DNA of 64,000 nucleotides from Culex pipiens pallens (taxonomy: Eukaryota; Arthropoda; Insecta; Diptera; Culicidae). Below, in pieces: positions 1 to 12,305 of the stretch (positions are counted from its first letter, which is position 1; the number at the start of each line of letters is the position of its first letter). The notes under the pieces were generated by a model, which saw nothing but the letters and a program-made list of their open reading frames with translations, made no database searches and was not told the DNA's origin. The translations under genes and the position numbers were made by a program. Location: the NCBI RefSeq assembly GCF_016801865.2, contig NC_068937.1, positions 121,555,225-121,619,224 of the forward strand, read 5' to 3'.

Positions 1-559
1 GACCATACTTTTGCCGAGAGATTGTGTGCTTCAGGTGAGTTGGGTTCGAAACGCTATTCTCAATTTTATTTTTTCCTAACGCGAAATGTCCTTTTTTTGA
101 CACAGATACTTCTGTCGCTCGTGCTGGCAGTTCCAGCATAACCGGGACGCTTCGCTCCAGAACCACAAACCGTTGACACGCAACTCCAAGTCGACGACCA
201 TCGTCGGCGTGGGACCGCAGCAGCAGCAGCAGCCACAGCAACAGTCTCCGCCGGCCAGCATCGATTCCAGCGGCCTTCACCGTCGGCAGCAGCAAATGCT
301 GTACCACCATCACATGTCCCAGTCTCAGCAGCAGCAACAACAATCTCCGCCGACCTCCGACGTGCACCGTCGGCTGTACAACGTTGGCCACCTGCAGGAC
401 CTGTCCTCGTCTTCGTCGCTGTCGCTTCCCCAGTCGCCTTCGCCGTCGTGCACCACAAGTAGCTCCAGTGGTAGCTCGGCCGACTCCTCGCCGGTCAACT
501 GCCACGGCCCGGCGAACCTGCACCAGCAGCTGCAGCAACAGTTTGGCGGCGGCCTGTAA
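1..559 (+). CDS. orb: Orb/CPEB1-type mRNA-binding protein, C-terminal part (two exons)
   Basis: CPEB-family proteins bind U-rich cytoplasmic polyadenylation elements in 3' UTRs and control poly(A) length and translation, notably in oocytes and neurons. The window enters inside the C-terminal zinc-binding (ZZ-type) domain. Exon 1-34 encodes PYFCREIVCF and ends at a GT donor. Exon 106-559 follows an AG acceptor and continues RYFCRSCWQFQHNRD with HKPLTRNSK, matching the CPEB1 branch (YFCRSCWHW / PLMRNQK) better than CPEB2-4. The zinc-ligand cysteines and histidines are intact. After the domain comes a low-complexity tail of about 120 residues: glutamine runs at 213-242 and 325-343, serine-rich stretches and His clusters, ending GGGL and TAA at 557-559. 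The RRMs lie upstream of the window. Recognition of family and end is firm; ortholog assignment to orb and not orb2 rests on the ZZ motif. Confidence 0.85.
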
Positions 560-2320
560 GAAGGTGTGTTGTTATCCTTTTTCCTAAATGTTACTGTTGA
601 TTGTCGCCGGAAGGCGTTTTGTTCGTTAAATCATTCCCCGCTCCCCCTGTCCAAAATTCCCAAGTGCTGGAAACCTGCGCGGTTCGTGCTTCCTCCCACA
701 AGCAGCAAGTGCTTTGAACACCTAACCTCGAAAGAGTCGCGAGAGTGGCGGGTCTTGCGTTCGGCGCAAAAAACACATCCCGTTAATTTTTTAGTGGAAG
801 CTTTTTGGGACATTTCCGACGCTGAAATGTCCTCCCAACAAAGAGAGTTCCACCGGGAAGGCAACGATCGACACATCCGCAGATCCGTGCGACGATCCCC
901 TCTGGAGCCACCAAAGCACCAGCTTGACGACATTAGCACGTTTGACTACTGGCGCCAAGTTTCGGTGCCAACCTTGCTTAGAGAGTAGAAACCTCCGTAA
1001 AACAAATTCTCCAAAGGGAAATCGTTACGGATTGTCAAGGGAAAGTGCCCCGCGACCAACGTGGTCCTCGGAAGAACGCAACCACGCCATCGGCTCTCAC
1101 AAGATCAAGGTTCAAAGCCACAAAAGGAGGAAGCACCCATTTTTGATTACTTTTAAGCGGAATGCTGTTTTAAAGGAAACCTTCCCTGGTTTAGAGAAAG
1201 AAACTTAAAAAACACACACAAGAGTATCGAAAAGTAAGTAAACCCAACCTAAAAATCGCGAGAAGAAGAAGAAGAAAAAACGGCCAAGCCAACACAGATA
1301 GAAAGAGAGAGAAAACCAAAAGTGAGGAACGGCTCCTTTTATATACGATTTTAAACGTGGAATGCCAGGCTTGTAAGCGAAACAATACCGTTTTTAGTTA
1401 GGATGAAACAAAATACTGTTCGCTTCCCACCGCGGGTGCGCAGCGCAACAGGAGAGAAAGAGACAAAAGGTCGCTAAAAATGATTTTTAAAAATGAAGTT
1501 AAATTTTTGTATGCCGCAGCAGCGTAAGCGATTTCCGCACATTTCTTTTGTTTTTGTTACTTTTTGCTCCTTTTTTGGCGTTTATTTATTATTTATTTAT
1601 TATACACTTTTCTTTATCGGCAGCGCGTTTAAGGAAGGCACTATTTAACGATAGGGAAGATCGGTAGTCTCTTGAAGAGCCTCTTAGTTATTATCTTTTC
1701 TTTGTAGTATGATTTATAGTTTCTGTACAGTTACCACCACCGAAGGGGTAACGAAAAAAAATATTCGTTTTCGATTGCATTTAGTGAGCACTATTACATA
1801 TATATAGAATGCATTTATATCTAAACACAAAGGATCATGACCCATCGTTAATCGTGGGCAAAAACACTAGTTTGGCTTGTTTTTTTGTATGTTATTTATT
1901 ATACTCATTTATCGCTTCGCTCTTTTTTTGTAACAAGATACACTTCCGGAACGGTGTACCACTTCCGGTAATAATTTATTAAAATATTATTCAAACAAAA
2001 AAATCTGTTTATCCGCACATTGTTTTACTCGTTTTGATTTTGAGTTTTATCTTGGCACGATTCACTTTTTTGTGGGGCTGTTTTTTTAATGGTATTTGTT
2101 TTGTATTTTTTTAAACTGCGTTATTTTGATCACCTTTTACCGAAACTATTTTATCCGTATTTTAACTAGAGCAATTTTAGCGTGTAACGTTTTGAGTGTT
2201 TTTTTTATAAGTGCAAGAGATTTTTCACCACAGCAATTTTACTTTGAAAATGTATCGTTTTCCATTGTTCTCTTAGCGTTAACAATATGTTGCACCGTGT
2301 AAAATCATTTCAGCACAATA
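560..2320 (+). other. Probable orb 3' UTR and adjoining non-coding DNA
   Basis: No convincing coding region follows the orb stop; short open frames here have no recognisable domain. The stretch is AT-rich, with an AU-rich element near 1581-1603 and UUUUAU-type motifs at 1337-1342, 2045-2050 and 2149-2154. I saw no clean AATAAA on the + strand, so the transcript end is not placed. Confidence 0.45.
1581..1603 (+). promoter_or_regulatory. AU-rich element in probable orb 3' UTR
   Basis: Overlapping TTTATTTATT/ATTTATTTAT nonamer-like motifs form a textbook AU-rich element, a class known to control mRNA stability and translation. That it lies in the mature orb mRNA is inferred from position about 1 kb after the stop. 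Confidence 0.4.
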
Positions 2321-2503
2321 CACTTAACCTCCGGTGGTTGGTCAATTTTTAGTTTTACACTTTTTAGTTTGTACCCCGTTGGTTACAAACTTAAAAGTGA
2401 CGAACTGTCACTTCTAACACGGGACATACGTTTAAAAACCAAACGTTTGGTAGTAAGTGTGAGCTCTGTGTAAAGTTGGTGTCAAACCATCGGGGGTTCA
2501 GTG
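2321..2503. mobile_element. 183-bp MITE with CACTTAACC ends and TA duplication
   Basis: The left end CACTTAACCTCCGGTGG and right end CATCGGGGGTTCAGTG are imperfect inverted repeats, directly flanked by TA on both sides (2319-2320 and 2504-2505). There is no coding capacity. Related or partial copies occur at 6152-6218, near 41570-41630 and at 42551-42780. TA duplication suggests mobilisation by a Tc1/mariner-type transposase (inference). Confidence 0.7.
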
Positions 2504-2713
2504 TAGTTGTGTTCATCGCGCAAAAACAATCGGGTTGAAAAAGATTAGTAAACTGTAATGCCTCATTTAGGAAGGTCGTCCAAACATTGGTCAACAAACA
2601 ATTTTTGAGCCGTTCATAATCCACTTAAAAAAGTATGGTAATGTCAGTCTACACGCACTTACAAAATCACTCAGTTTCGTGAAAACCGAACAGTTGGGTC
2701 AATTTCACTGTTA

Positions 2714-2879
2714 AGGAGGTATTAGGCTATGGCAAACAAACAAACAAACTCGTACATTTTGACTGCTTTGTTTGTTTGCAGAAACGTCAGCCTGCATTCA
2801 TTTTTCTCTGTTTGCGAGTTTGCCGCAAACTGTCGAACACGAAAAATGCGACTTTGTTTGTGATATTCTGAAACCTCCT
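2714..2879. mobile_element. 166-bp MITE, AGGAGGTATTAG family
   Basis: It begins AGGAGGTATTAGGC and ends CCTCCT, with TCACTGTTA directly repeated at 2705-2713 and 2880-2888, a 9-bp (8-10 bp) target-site duplication. The interior is rich in inverted GTTTGC/GCAAAC motifs. Family members sit at 13006-13205 and 36376-36930. No coding capacity. Confidence 0.7.
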
Positions 2880-2888
2880 TCACTGTTA

Positions 2889-4525
2889 GTAAAAATCATC
2901 CAAATCAGAAAAAAATCCCCAAAATATGACATATGGATTTCCAACACATTTTTAAGTAGGTTCAGGAAAAAGCAAATCACAGAAGGAAAAGCATAATTCT
3001 GATACTAACCCCTTTGAAGACTTCGCTCTGATATGTCATTGACAGCGCTTTGGTTTGATAACGATAAACTGACAGAAAAATATTCGATTTGAATTAATAT
3101 ATCTAACATCAGCCGTACTTCTTTTAGTGGGCTTAATGTGGCAATGCACTATTTTTTTCAACCATACATTTGCTGTTTAGTTGCAAATTTGCCAACAAAT
3201 ACAGATAGAACAGCTTGTTATGGGACCCAACTCAAACTGATTTTAAAACTATTTAAACAATAAAAAAAACACATAACTCTGTACGACCATACGACAGAAA
3301 CTTGTCTATATTTTTATACAGCAAATACAAGTAAGGAAACCTTATAAAGCAGGTTACAAATATGAATTCAATAATAATATACAACAACAATCACTGTGGA
3401 TCAGTAATTTATAGCAGATTCAAACACATAAAAAATATAAATATAACAATCATAAATGAGTTTACACTTGATTGGTTACTACTAAGCCATAACCTAAAAA
3501 GAAGAAAACAACTAATACACACAAAAGGACAGAGAATGCCCATAACTGAGAAATGAAGACAATAAGCTTAATGACAATTTCACAAAGACTTGAGCAGCAA
3601 ATTTCACCGCACTGTTGACATCTGCATCATCCCCACATCATTCCAGTGTTATTGCCATCGTTCGCAACAAGCTATGCGCCATACTGATTCAAAAATGGTT
3701 CATCTCGAGTTTCTATTGACTAACCTTAACAATTCCAAACTGCAAATCTCTTTACATTCCTCTTTAAAAAATCTTTTTTAAATACAGGGTCGCTTTGAAT
3801 TTTATATATTTTTCAAAAACCCCAACCCAGTTACTCGAGCATTCCCTTTTATCTTAAACCAGAAGAAAATAGACAACCAGTGCGCTTTTATTGCCCATTT
3901 TTCAAAAATTTGGGCACATTGAAAATATCGAGCTTGATTTACCGAAATACGCACACGACTGGATCAACCGTTACGAACAGAAGAACAAAAAACCGTGGTC
4001 TTTGATCGTGTGGAAATATTTGATTAGAGAACAGTCATAACTATCAATGAAAAACACATATATTGTAAAAAAGAGGAAAATGTGCCTAGCCTGTTTCAAT
4101 GAAATGACAGTTATAGCTATTTATTCAAAAAATACACCAATTACATGATCGAGCAATGATCTAGATACTGAAAAAAATAATTATTCGATAAGGATTTAAT
4201 CCGAGGAACAACACTAAATAGAAAACTAAAAACTTTAAAAATAACCGTTACATATTTAACTGCAACGTTTCTCTAATATCATTCCACAAATCATCATCAC
4301 TTACAAGAAGACGTAAACACACAACCATGTTTAAAAAAAGTGAATTTATTCCACATCACTTGTTTCAATTGTCAAAAGGATTTATTTCCGGACTTGCAGA
4401 ATTATCCAACCCCTTCATAGCCAGCAAAAGTTGAATAAGAGTTAAAAAATGATCTGGGTCAATCCCATTTGACTTTTTTTTTTAATATGACCGACTTTCT
4501 CAAGAAGGCTTTCTAGTCAGAAATT
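2889..4525. other. Intergenic AT-rich DNA
   Basis: Only short open frames without recognisable domains. No RNA gene or further element boundary was supported. Confidence 0.5.
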
Positions 4526-5124
4526 TACCAACACATTCAAAGTATGTTTACATGGCAGCTGCGGGTTTGTTTGCATCTGATCTGCTTTCTCTTTCTAGCA
4601 AAAGTTTTTTGTCGTGCGACTTCTAGTTGGTTTCTTTGTTTTTTTTTTGACTGACCGCTCGATATGCTGCCAGCCAATATACACTGAGAATGGAGTTCTT
4701 CCATTCGAGCAGTTTTTGCTTTTTTCTACAATGTATTCCTTATGGAAGAACTGTCATTTCTACCACTCGAATCGGGTGCTCCATCAGCATTACACTTTTT
4801 TCAGTTCACTTTTAGACACTTGATGGGATTTTTCAGGCACCTTCCGCAAACGTCCAACCAATACAAAGTTGATGCCGGATCTTTTTCCGGATCTCTTCCG
4901 GAAAAGATCCGACAACAAATTTGTATGGTTTGAAGTTTGCGAAGGGTGCCGAAAAGTGCCGAAAAATCACTTGGTGCATTGGACAAATGGTGACTGACGT
5001 CGGACGTTCAGTCAAAAAACAGCTGGAAGTCGCATGATAAACATCTTTTGGGAGAAAGAGAAAGCTGATTTCTGATGCAAACAAACCAACTTCTGTGGCA
5101 CACCGAGGTTTGAATGTGTTGGTA
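4526..5124. mobile_element. Foldback element of about 600 bp with a nested small repeat
   Basis: TACCAACACATTCAAA at the left end is mirrored by TTTGAATGTGTTGGTA at the right end. The inverted match continues inward through the GTTTGTTTGCATC, AGCTTTCTCTTTCT and GTCGCATGA regions and a second palindromic core (CCGGATC/GATCCGG, about 4876-4909). The left arm is interrupted near 4680-4800 by a separate repeat found again at 34.8 kb. TA dinucleotides lie at both ends. No coding capacity. Confidence 0.6.
4690..4784. repeat. Small dispersed repeat inserted in a foldback arm
   Basis: The segment containing ATGGAAGAACTGTCATTTCT recurs in reverse orientation at 34822-34917, with a degraded copy near 45825-45870. 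Its ends are short inverted ATGGAG/CTCCAT motifs, so it is probably a tiny MITE. Confidence 0.55.
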
Positions 5125-6151
5125 TATTTTCGTCTAAAAAGCCTTATAGTTTCAGCAAACACAGACAGGAGAGGGAGAGTCCCTGGAAAATACTCCGTGA
5201 ATTGGAAAAACTAACTCTGCAAGTACGATAATAAACCTAACACGAGGCAAATGCCGTTTTAAGTGAATTGTTTTAAGTCTAAAGTAAAAATTACACCGCT
5301 CGCGCGCGCTCTCATTATCTATCAAAAACTAAACACAGTTGGGGCTATTTGTGCACACGAAAGGTGAGAATAGCATTATTTTATAAATCCTAAACAAAAT
5401 CGCTTTTCCGGGACTGATGTTTTTAATTACCAGCGTCGAGCGCACCGACGATGAATGTATTTTACTGCAACGCGTAATTCGCTAAATTGGTGTTGATGTG
5501 AAAAAAGGAGAAAAAAAACAAAAAAATACTTCCAAACGACAGCAAGGTTAAAGGTCGTTAAAATTAAACCCGTAAGTTTGTAAACTAAAAGTGAATTGAA
5601 AATGGTTTTATATAAAAAAGCAAAACTTGCCTTGTTTGTTTGATACCAAATGTGACCTTTTTTCGTAGATAGAATGTTTGGAAAAGAAAAGATAGCTCTC
5701 ATTATAACAACCAAATTATAATTGGTAAATTTGGTTAGTGGTTCCAAATGGTTCATTTTAACATGTTCGGTTATGCTTCCAAATTTACCAGAAAAAATAA
5801 ACATTGTTTTACATATAAATTTACATGAAAACACTGCAATTCGCACACAGAACGACACGGAAAAATGTAAATTTTAAACTCAAACTCCGATTGAATGTTA
5901 TTTTACAAAAAAAAAACCATAGATGTTGATTTTAAGCAAAAAGAGTAAAACATAAATTTTAACCATCATCAGAGAAACATCTTTAAAGGTGAGTTTGTCC
6001 GCGGTCATTTGAACTGAAGTATTCAATGAATTTTAATCAAACATCAATTTCACTAATAATTTGTTGAATTTTACAAGGTTTTCATTTGCCTGTCGACGCC
6101 TGTCTAAACAAATTTAAACTATCGAATATTTCTGCTCATTCAAAAAGCGTT

Positions 6152-6218
6152 CACTTAACCCCCGGCGGTTTTTTTTTCGTTTGACAGCAATTGGTGTCAA
6201 ACCATCGGGGTTTCAGTG
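6152..6218. repeat. Fragment of CACTTAACC MITE family
   Basis: It starts CACTTAACCCCCGGCGG and ends ACCATCGGGGTTTCAGTG, matching both ends of the 2321-2503 element with most of the interior missing. It looks like an internally deleted copy. Confidence 0.6.
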
Positions 6219-7810
6219 TACGCAGAAAATTCAAACACAATGTTTACTATTTTTGCAACCTTCTCATAAGTTGTAACCTGAGTCGGGCGGAGAAGAATAC
6301 ACCTAGTTGTCAGTGTCATCCACTTGCGAACTGTCAGTGAGAGCCGCCTTCATTTTTTGTTACTGTTCTTATTTGGTTTGAGCAGTATTGTATTTGAAGG
6401 AAAATAAATTTAAAAAAGTATTTTAATTTGTAAATGTATTTTTGGACGTAGACCGTTCATTAAATGCAAAAGAGGCCAAAAATATGTAATAAACGTTTAT
6501 TTGATTTTTGCTAATTTTTATTAAAATTCAGTTTAAAATATGTTTTCATGAGATATATTTCCTTATGACCATAAATCAAACAATGTTATGTCATACATAC
6601 ATGTGCTTAAACTAAGACTTATTAAGTTGGTAGTAGTAGTAGTCAATGTGTTAAAATATATAAATCGTTCCTTCAGTAGAACCCGAGCTTTGAGGGAAGT
6701 GACGCAAATTCTCTGGGCGAAAATGCGAACAAAGAGGGGAAAAACGGCGAGCTGGAGGTTAACACGGATAGATAGGAAGCGGAACCGTTTTCGTAAGCCA
6801 CCGTTTTTCAAAAAAAATCACTCTGCAAAACCGGCATCTCGGAAGAATGATCACGTCACAGCGAATTCACTTAACTTCCTCCACAGCTCGGGTTTTGCAT
6901 TTTATTGCAACCAGAATTGAAAAGATGGAAAACAAAGTTCGGCAGTTCCTCCGCTGTCGGGCGCGGTTCCGGATTAAAAACAGAAGGATCGCTCTCGACA
7001 AGCAGGAAGCAGCAAAGAAAATACTAACTCCCTCCCCCACGCCTGTGGAGTCACGAAGGGACAAGGCAAGGCGGTACTCTACAGTTCGGCTGAGCTGAGG
7101 AGGATCTTCAACGAGTTCAGCATCCAGTTGAAACTCAGCAAGACCCACTCAGATCGGTTTCATGTTGCTGTCATTTGTTTGAAAAAATATTATCATTATT
7201 TTTTATGTAACTTTCATGATTCCCGGTCCTAACCTGGTCTCAGCACGGAAGAGGACCTAAAAAAATATGTTATGAATAAAAAAAAAAAGGGCAGAGAAAG
7301 TTGCATCACATGAGTCATGCACGATCTTGAGCACTGTTTTGAAATGTGCTGCAAGAAAATTTGAATTGTCAAGAAAGGCAGATGACGACTGACTGGAAAT
7401 GTATATGGGAAGAGAAATTATCTTGCACAAAAAACAAAAACAACAACAAGAAAATGAATAAGAATAAGAAGTCCTCTTCGCTTCTCCCTCCCAGGTTGTA
7501 ACACTTACTGAATTTTCTACACCCTTATTTCGAATCACTCAGTTTTCGTCGAAATCGATCCTACACGAAAATGAGTAAACGGTTCAGATTTGAGTGAAAT
7601 TTACTCAAATCGCACAGATTTCACATTTACTCATTTCTAATTAGCTTCGGCCTTGACCAAAAATTGAAATTAAGCTTATGTTCAAGCTGTCAAAAATAAT
7701 TCCATTAAAAAATAAATTAAGCAAAACAATGTCAATTGGTCAAATGCTAAAGGTGAACAAACCGTCTATCTTGCACACGTCAATTTACACTTCTAGACTT
7801 TTATTTATTA

Positions 7811-7915
7811 GGTCCTATAAACAAATGTAAACATCGAGCATCCCGCTTATTCCGATGGACATTGACATAAGGTGTGAAAGGGATACACTCAATGTTTACA
7901 TTTCGTTATAGGACC
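7811..7915. repeat. Inverted repeat of about 105 bp (GGTCCTATAA ends)
   Basis: GGTCCTATAA at 7811 is mirrored by TTATAGGACC ending at 7915, with ATGTAAACAT mirrored inside. It is likely a small MITE; the duplication at its ends is not clear. Confidence 0.5.
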
Positions 7916-9949
7916 TTATCAAAAAAAAAGTCGAGACTTTGTCTTTGATACATTGTAATTGTTTTGCCTGAATTGAAAAAAAATCCTTATTCACTGTCAG
8001 ATGACCGCTCTCGCAAACTGCTCAAACACCATCACAAATCGATGCCAACTTTGTTTTCAATGCCGGAGCTTATAACCCAACCATTTGTTCGGTGCAATTT
8101 GTCTTTTTTGACAGGAGTGGTGGTTTGGCTTGATTGACCGCTACATCACCATGCATGTCAAAAATGGTTATTATTACGATCAGTTTACATGAAGAATTCT
8201 TCATTTCGGTTTACAGGGCTGCAATAATACTGACATATTTAGAAAAAGCAAAATGTTTATACCATTCCGAGCAATATACATAATATACGTACTAATAGTA
8301 GTTTGTAGCAATTATAAGAACAATCCCGCAGGATTTGTACATTTTACTAAGATTTTTTTCGACCAGAATTGATTTCATACGATATTGTTTTATATATTAC
8401 TTTTATAAAATACCTAGTTTTAATTGTACACGTTAAGTGTAAACTATCACATTCTTTCCATCGGTGTTGTTGTGCAATAATTTATTTATTATTTTATAAA
8501 CGTAACTAGCTTTGTAAGTGGGGAAAGTAACATTTTATTGCTAAGATTTCTTTTTTCGTTTGTGGTGCTAATATTATTGATTAGATTGTTTTAAAATGTA
8601 ACGTTTTATAACGTTTGAAAATCGTTTTAATTAGGTAATTTCTGTGTGAATGCCTAACGAAAGGCTCACCAATCACTTCAGCAGAGTTAAGGATAACTTG
8701 CGATGTTGTAGCGTAAAAAAGATAGAACAGATTATATTTTATACATAAAAGCAATATAACCAATGTTTAAAGCTATAAGTAAGTTGACGAAGCGTCGCAA
8801 TGGTTGTGGCACTCTGCAAGTATTGCCACGTTTCGTAATTTTAGTATACATCAAAATATGCTTATTGCTGAAAGGACAACTCAATAGCAGATATAAAGTG
8901 GGAATAAAACATAGAACGAGTGCACACAAAAGGGGTGCGACAAATTCACGTAGGACCAATAGTCGAGGGAGGAAAGCTAAATGAAACATTTTACCAGTAA
9001 AAGGGTAAGAGAGACTTTTTCTACAACACACCCAGGCATGCATTATTTAGCAGGTGTGTGAAAAGTTGTGACGATGGAAAAGTAAAAAAAAGAATAAAAA
9101 TACCGAAACAGACGAGTTTCAGCTTCGATAATCAAATGCAAAAACATATACAAAACTATTTATATTCATTCATATATAGCCGAACACGTAATTATCACAA
9201 AACAAACAGAACAAACAAATACTCAACAACAACAAAAACAAAGACAAACCGTAAACGTAACAACCGGACATACGTAAGAAAAACTTGAAGAAAACAACAT
9301 AGCACACACCCACAGTAAAATATTCCTCCATATTAAAAAAACTAACTTTCTCTTGTTTTGAAACGCCAAACTGTCATTAAAACTCAATTTAATCGGAACT
9401 CAAACAAAAGAGACTTCCCGTGCAGCTGTGGAGAATTGCATGTGTGACAATAAAAAAAAGGCATTGCAGTAAAACTTAAACTCTGGGGATCTTTTACGCC
9501 AATAGGCCCCTTGAAGGAAAAAACAACAAGAAAACTCTTGCAAACTAACGTACTTAAGCTGAAATAGACTGGCCAAATCGACCAGTGATAGGCTACGAAA
9601 AAAAAAAAAGAAATCAATAGCGGCCGAGATAGAGACCAATAACAATCAAACTTCACTTTTTACACACACACCCCCAAACAAATACACACACACACTGTAT
9701 ATCGCAGCCCATAGGCCGATGCAAGTGCAATCAAATAAAAATGGAAATTTAGAAAGACAACATTGACATTGTTATACCTGAGCCTATGATTATTACTGGA
9801 AAACTAATAAAACAAACCGGACAGAACATTTAAGCAGCTCTATAAGCTACTCTCTCAAATTTGGAAGTTGTTGCCTTTTATTTTGTTGAAATATCACATG
9901 GTCCTTCATTAGTTAGCCTCCGCTTTTCAACGGTTTGCATTTTTATTAA

Positions 9950-10545
9950 CCCTCTATCGCCCAAATTTTTTTTCCGAAAATTTTTATTTTCCCTTGTTCA
10001 GGAGGTCATTTTGAGCTACTTTTGTTCTACGAAAAACTTTACTTCTCTTGTTTTATGTTTTGCTTGTTTTATTTTTAGTATTTTAATTTGCATTTATCTT
10101 GTTTAGTTTATGTTTGTTTTTGTTAGTATTTGGCCTATTCTACCATCTAATATAATTACATTATGCCTATCTAATTTTTTCACGTTTTTACAGTCACTTT
10201 TTAAATTTTTTGTATGTTTTTCACATTTTCTGCTATAGAATGGCACCATCATCATTTAAATTGCAAAAAAGTGCGTAGAAGCATTGTCTGGAACACTACG
10301 AAAATTACTGCATACTTCTTTTTACTGAAAATATAGGAAAAGTTAGTAAAAAACACACCCCTAAAAAAATGACATTTTTGAAAACATTGGCAAAGTCACA
10401 TAAAACAAGTTAAACTTCCAACCAAACAAATTTTCAAAGTTCTTCTTTACAATGCTTTTTAAAGATCAGAAATCGGTTGGAAAATTGTTTTTTGGCGATT
10501 TTTTAGATCGAAGACCGTCTAAAGGCGGGGTTAGGTTGTAGAGGG
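9950..10545. mobile_element. 596-bp MITE with TTAA duplications (piggyBac-like)
   Basis: TTAA occurs exactly at 9946-9949 and 10546-10549. The ends are CCCTCTA and TAGAGGG, with imperfect extension inward (CCCAA / TTAGG). TTAA duplication and CCC termini are hallmarks of piggyBac elements. No transposase is encoded. A partial copy in the opposite orientation starts at 39333, also next to TTAA. Confidence 0.65.
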
Positions 10546-10549
10546 TTAA

Positions 10550-12080
10550 CTTGCCTATTTTTAGACGAGCGTGTAAAATTCAGATTGACAAATGTCACAT
10601 ATTGTACGATCAGTACCTAGCTGGACTCGGTCACTGGAAACGACCGGCGGCTCAGTGACCGACGAAATAGGCGGCGGGCCAGATGCGGGCATAAAAATGT
10701 CAAAATCTCTTCCCCCCTCACTTCGTCTCACCATCCAGCTGTAGCTTTGTTGACAAACAAACGGAGCTCGTGGTCGCATGATGGCGGCATCGAGCCAGAA
10801 TTAGGGGTGATCATGTGATTAAAAATGAAAGTTTTTTCAAGAAAAATAATATTTTTCCGACCGAATAAAAAAATTGCGAGCATGTTCAAACAATTATTCC
10901 TGATGTCGGAGATGTGATAAAAAAGCAAAATTTTAATCCATAATTTTTCTATAAATTGATTTTTTTCACTCCAACTGGGAACCCCTAGGTCTATCCACGA
11001 CCGTTTCCAATGACCGTGAGAAGATGCCAGAAAATCCAGCTACGAGCTAAATCCACAATACCAAAAAATGATTCAGATTTTCTCAAAACCGAACCAGCTC
11101 GAGAACAACAGAACTATTCTAGCCGTCTATCGAACTGAAAATCGTCACACAAATCAAATCTTGCAATTTCCATACGATGCTAACTGAAATTTCAACAAAC
11201 CCGATTTGATTTCTGTGGGAACCTACTTCGGGTTTTCGGGGTCTCTCCTGCTTGGCCACGATTCCGGTTCCAGACGCTATTGCTATTGCGGCCCTTTGCA
11301 CTCGCGTCCTCGCGTGGCTGCCACCCGTGTGTCTGTGTGTGTCTTAGTTTGACAATCCGCCAAGATGTTGGCGCATTAGGTGAGCACCACAATTTCAAAA
11401 TATGTTCGGTTTTGAGGAAATATGAAGGAAAATAACTTGGAAACGAGCTGTTTTGGACGAACCTATACTTATTTAAAGTGGTTAACTCTCAGTTTTTAAA
11501 GGGACCATCCATAAACCACGTGGACAGTTTTTTGAAGTCGCAATCTGGTCCCAAACGGAAAGCAGGAACAAACACAAACAGAGAATTTTGAACTTGGCTT
11601 TTGCTAGAATTTATGAAATACAGTCCAGACTCGATTATCCGAAGTCCTTGGAAATATCACCAACAAAAAAATTTTGATTGTCTTGTTTCGAGTCGTTGAG
11701 CAACCCCAAATAAGCTCTAAAATGATTTGGAAGTTTTAAACCGAAGAGCCAAAATTAAGGTGATGAAAAATTGAGATACAGTACTTGTCCGGTAACTGGG
11801 CAGAGAACGTAGCCCAGTCACCGAATGCTGCTCGCTAACTGGGCTGAACGAAAAATAACGAGTTAATCAAATTTGTTTACAATGCTTACTTTTCATATTT
11901 CTATAATTGTGACTTGAAATAACATAAAAGTTTGAAAAATGTTTTTGGTATTTTGATGTTTGTCTGCTTTTTAACTGGGCTACGGCTGTTTAAAAAGCGT
12001 TGTTTAAGTGGTTAATATTTTTACACCTTGCTGGAAACGTCAAAATAAATAAAATAAAATAAACAAAGACAAGCATTTAA
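10550..12080. other. Intergenic DNA with element fragments
   Basis: No gene recognised. At 11621 a stretch CAGTCCAGACTCGATTATCC matches the end of the pogo-like element at 36460, but the other end is missing. From about 11780 to 11990 the phrase AACTGGGC recurs in both orientations, probably remains of another element. Confidence 0.45.
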
Positions 12081-12081
12081 A

Positions 12082-12112
12082 TTTATTTGATTTATTTACA
12101 AAATCGTTTATT
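12082..12112 (-). terminator. Candidate poly(A) signals of PEX11G
   Basis: Three TTTATT motifs on the + strand (AATAAA on the gene strand) lie 190-225 nt beyond the stop codon, consistent with a 3' UTR of about 0.2 kb. Confidence 0.45.
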
Positions 12113-12305
12113 TCATAGAAGCAATTTTCGTTATCCCTTATCCCAATTTGCTGCTAATTTTGTCCCCCGCACATAAAATGTCCAACGTATTCAACAAAAT
12201 TATCTTTCATAAGCTATGTTCTACATAAAAGCTGTACAAAAGCTATCCTTATCCTAGTAATCACTCGTTGCAAATGCTGATTGTGAAAGTACGTGCCCCC
12301 AGAAA

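Larger units (their letters stand above)
5125..9949. other. Gene-free AT-rich stretch with minor repeats
   Basis: I find no gene. It contains two small inverted-repeat features (6152-6218, 7811-7915), a GC-alternating run near 5303-5311 and A-rich tracts around 9060-9290. The open frames show no recognisable domains. Confidence 0.5.

Noticed and set aside
5303..5311. CG-alternating tract as a Z-DNA or regulatory element
   Set aside because: Only about 9 bp long and without context.
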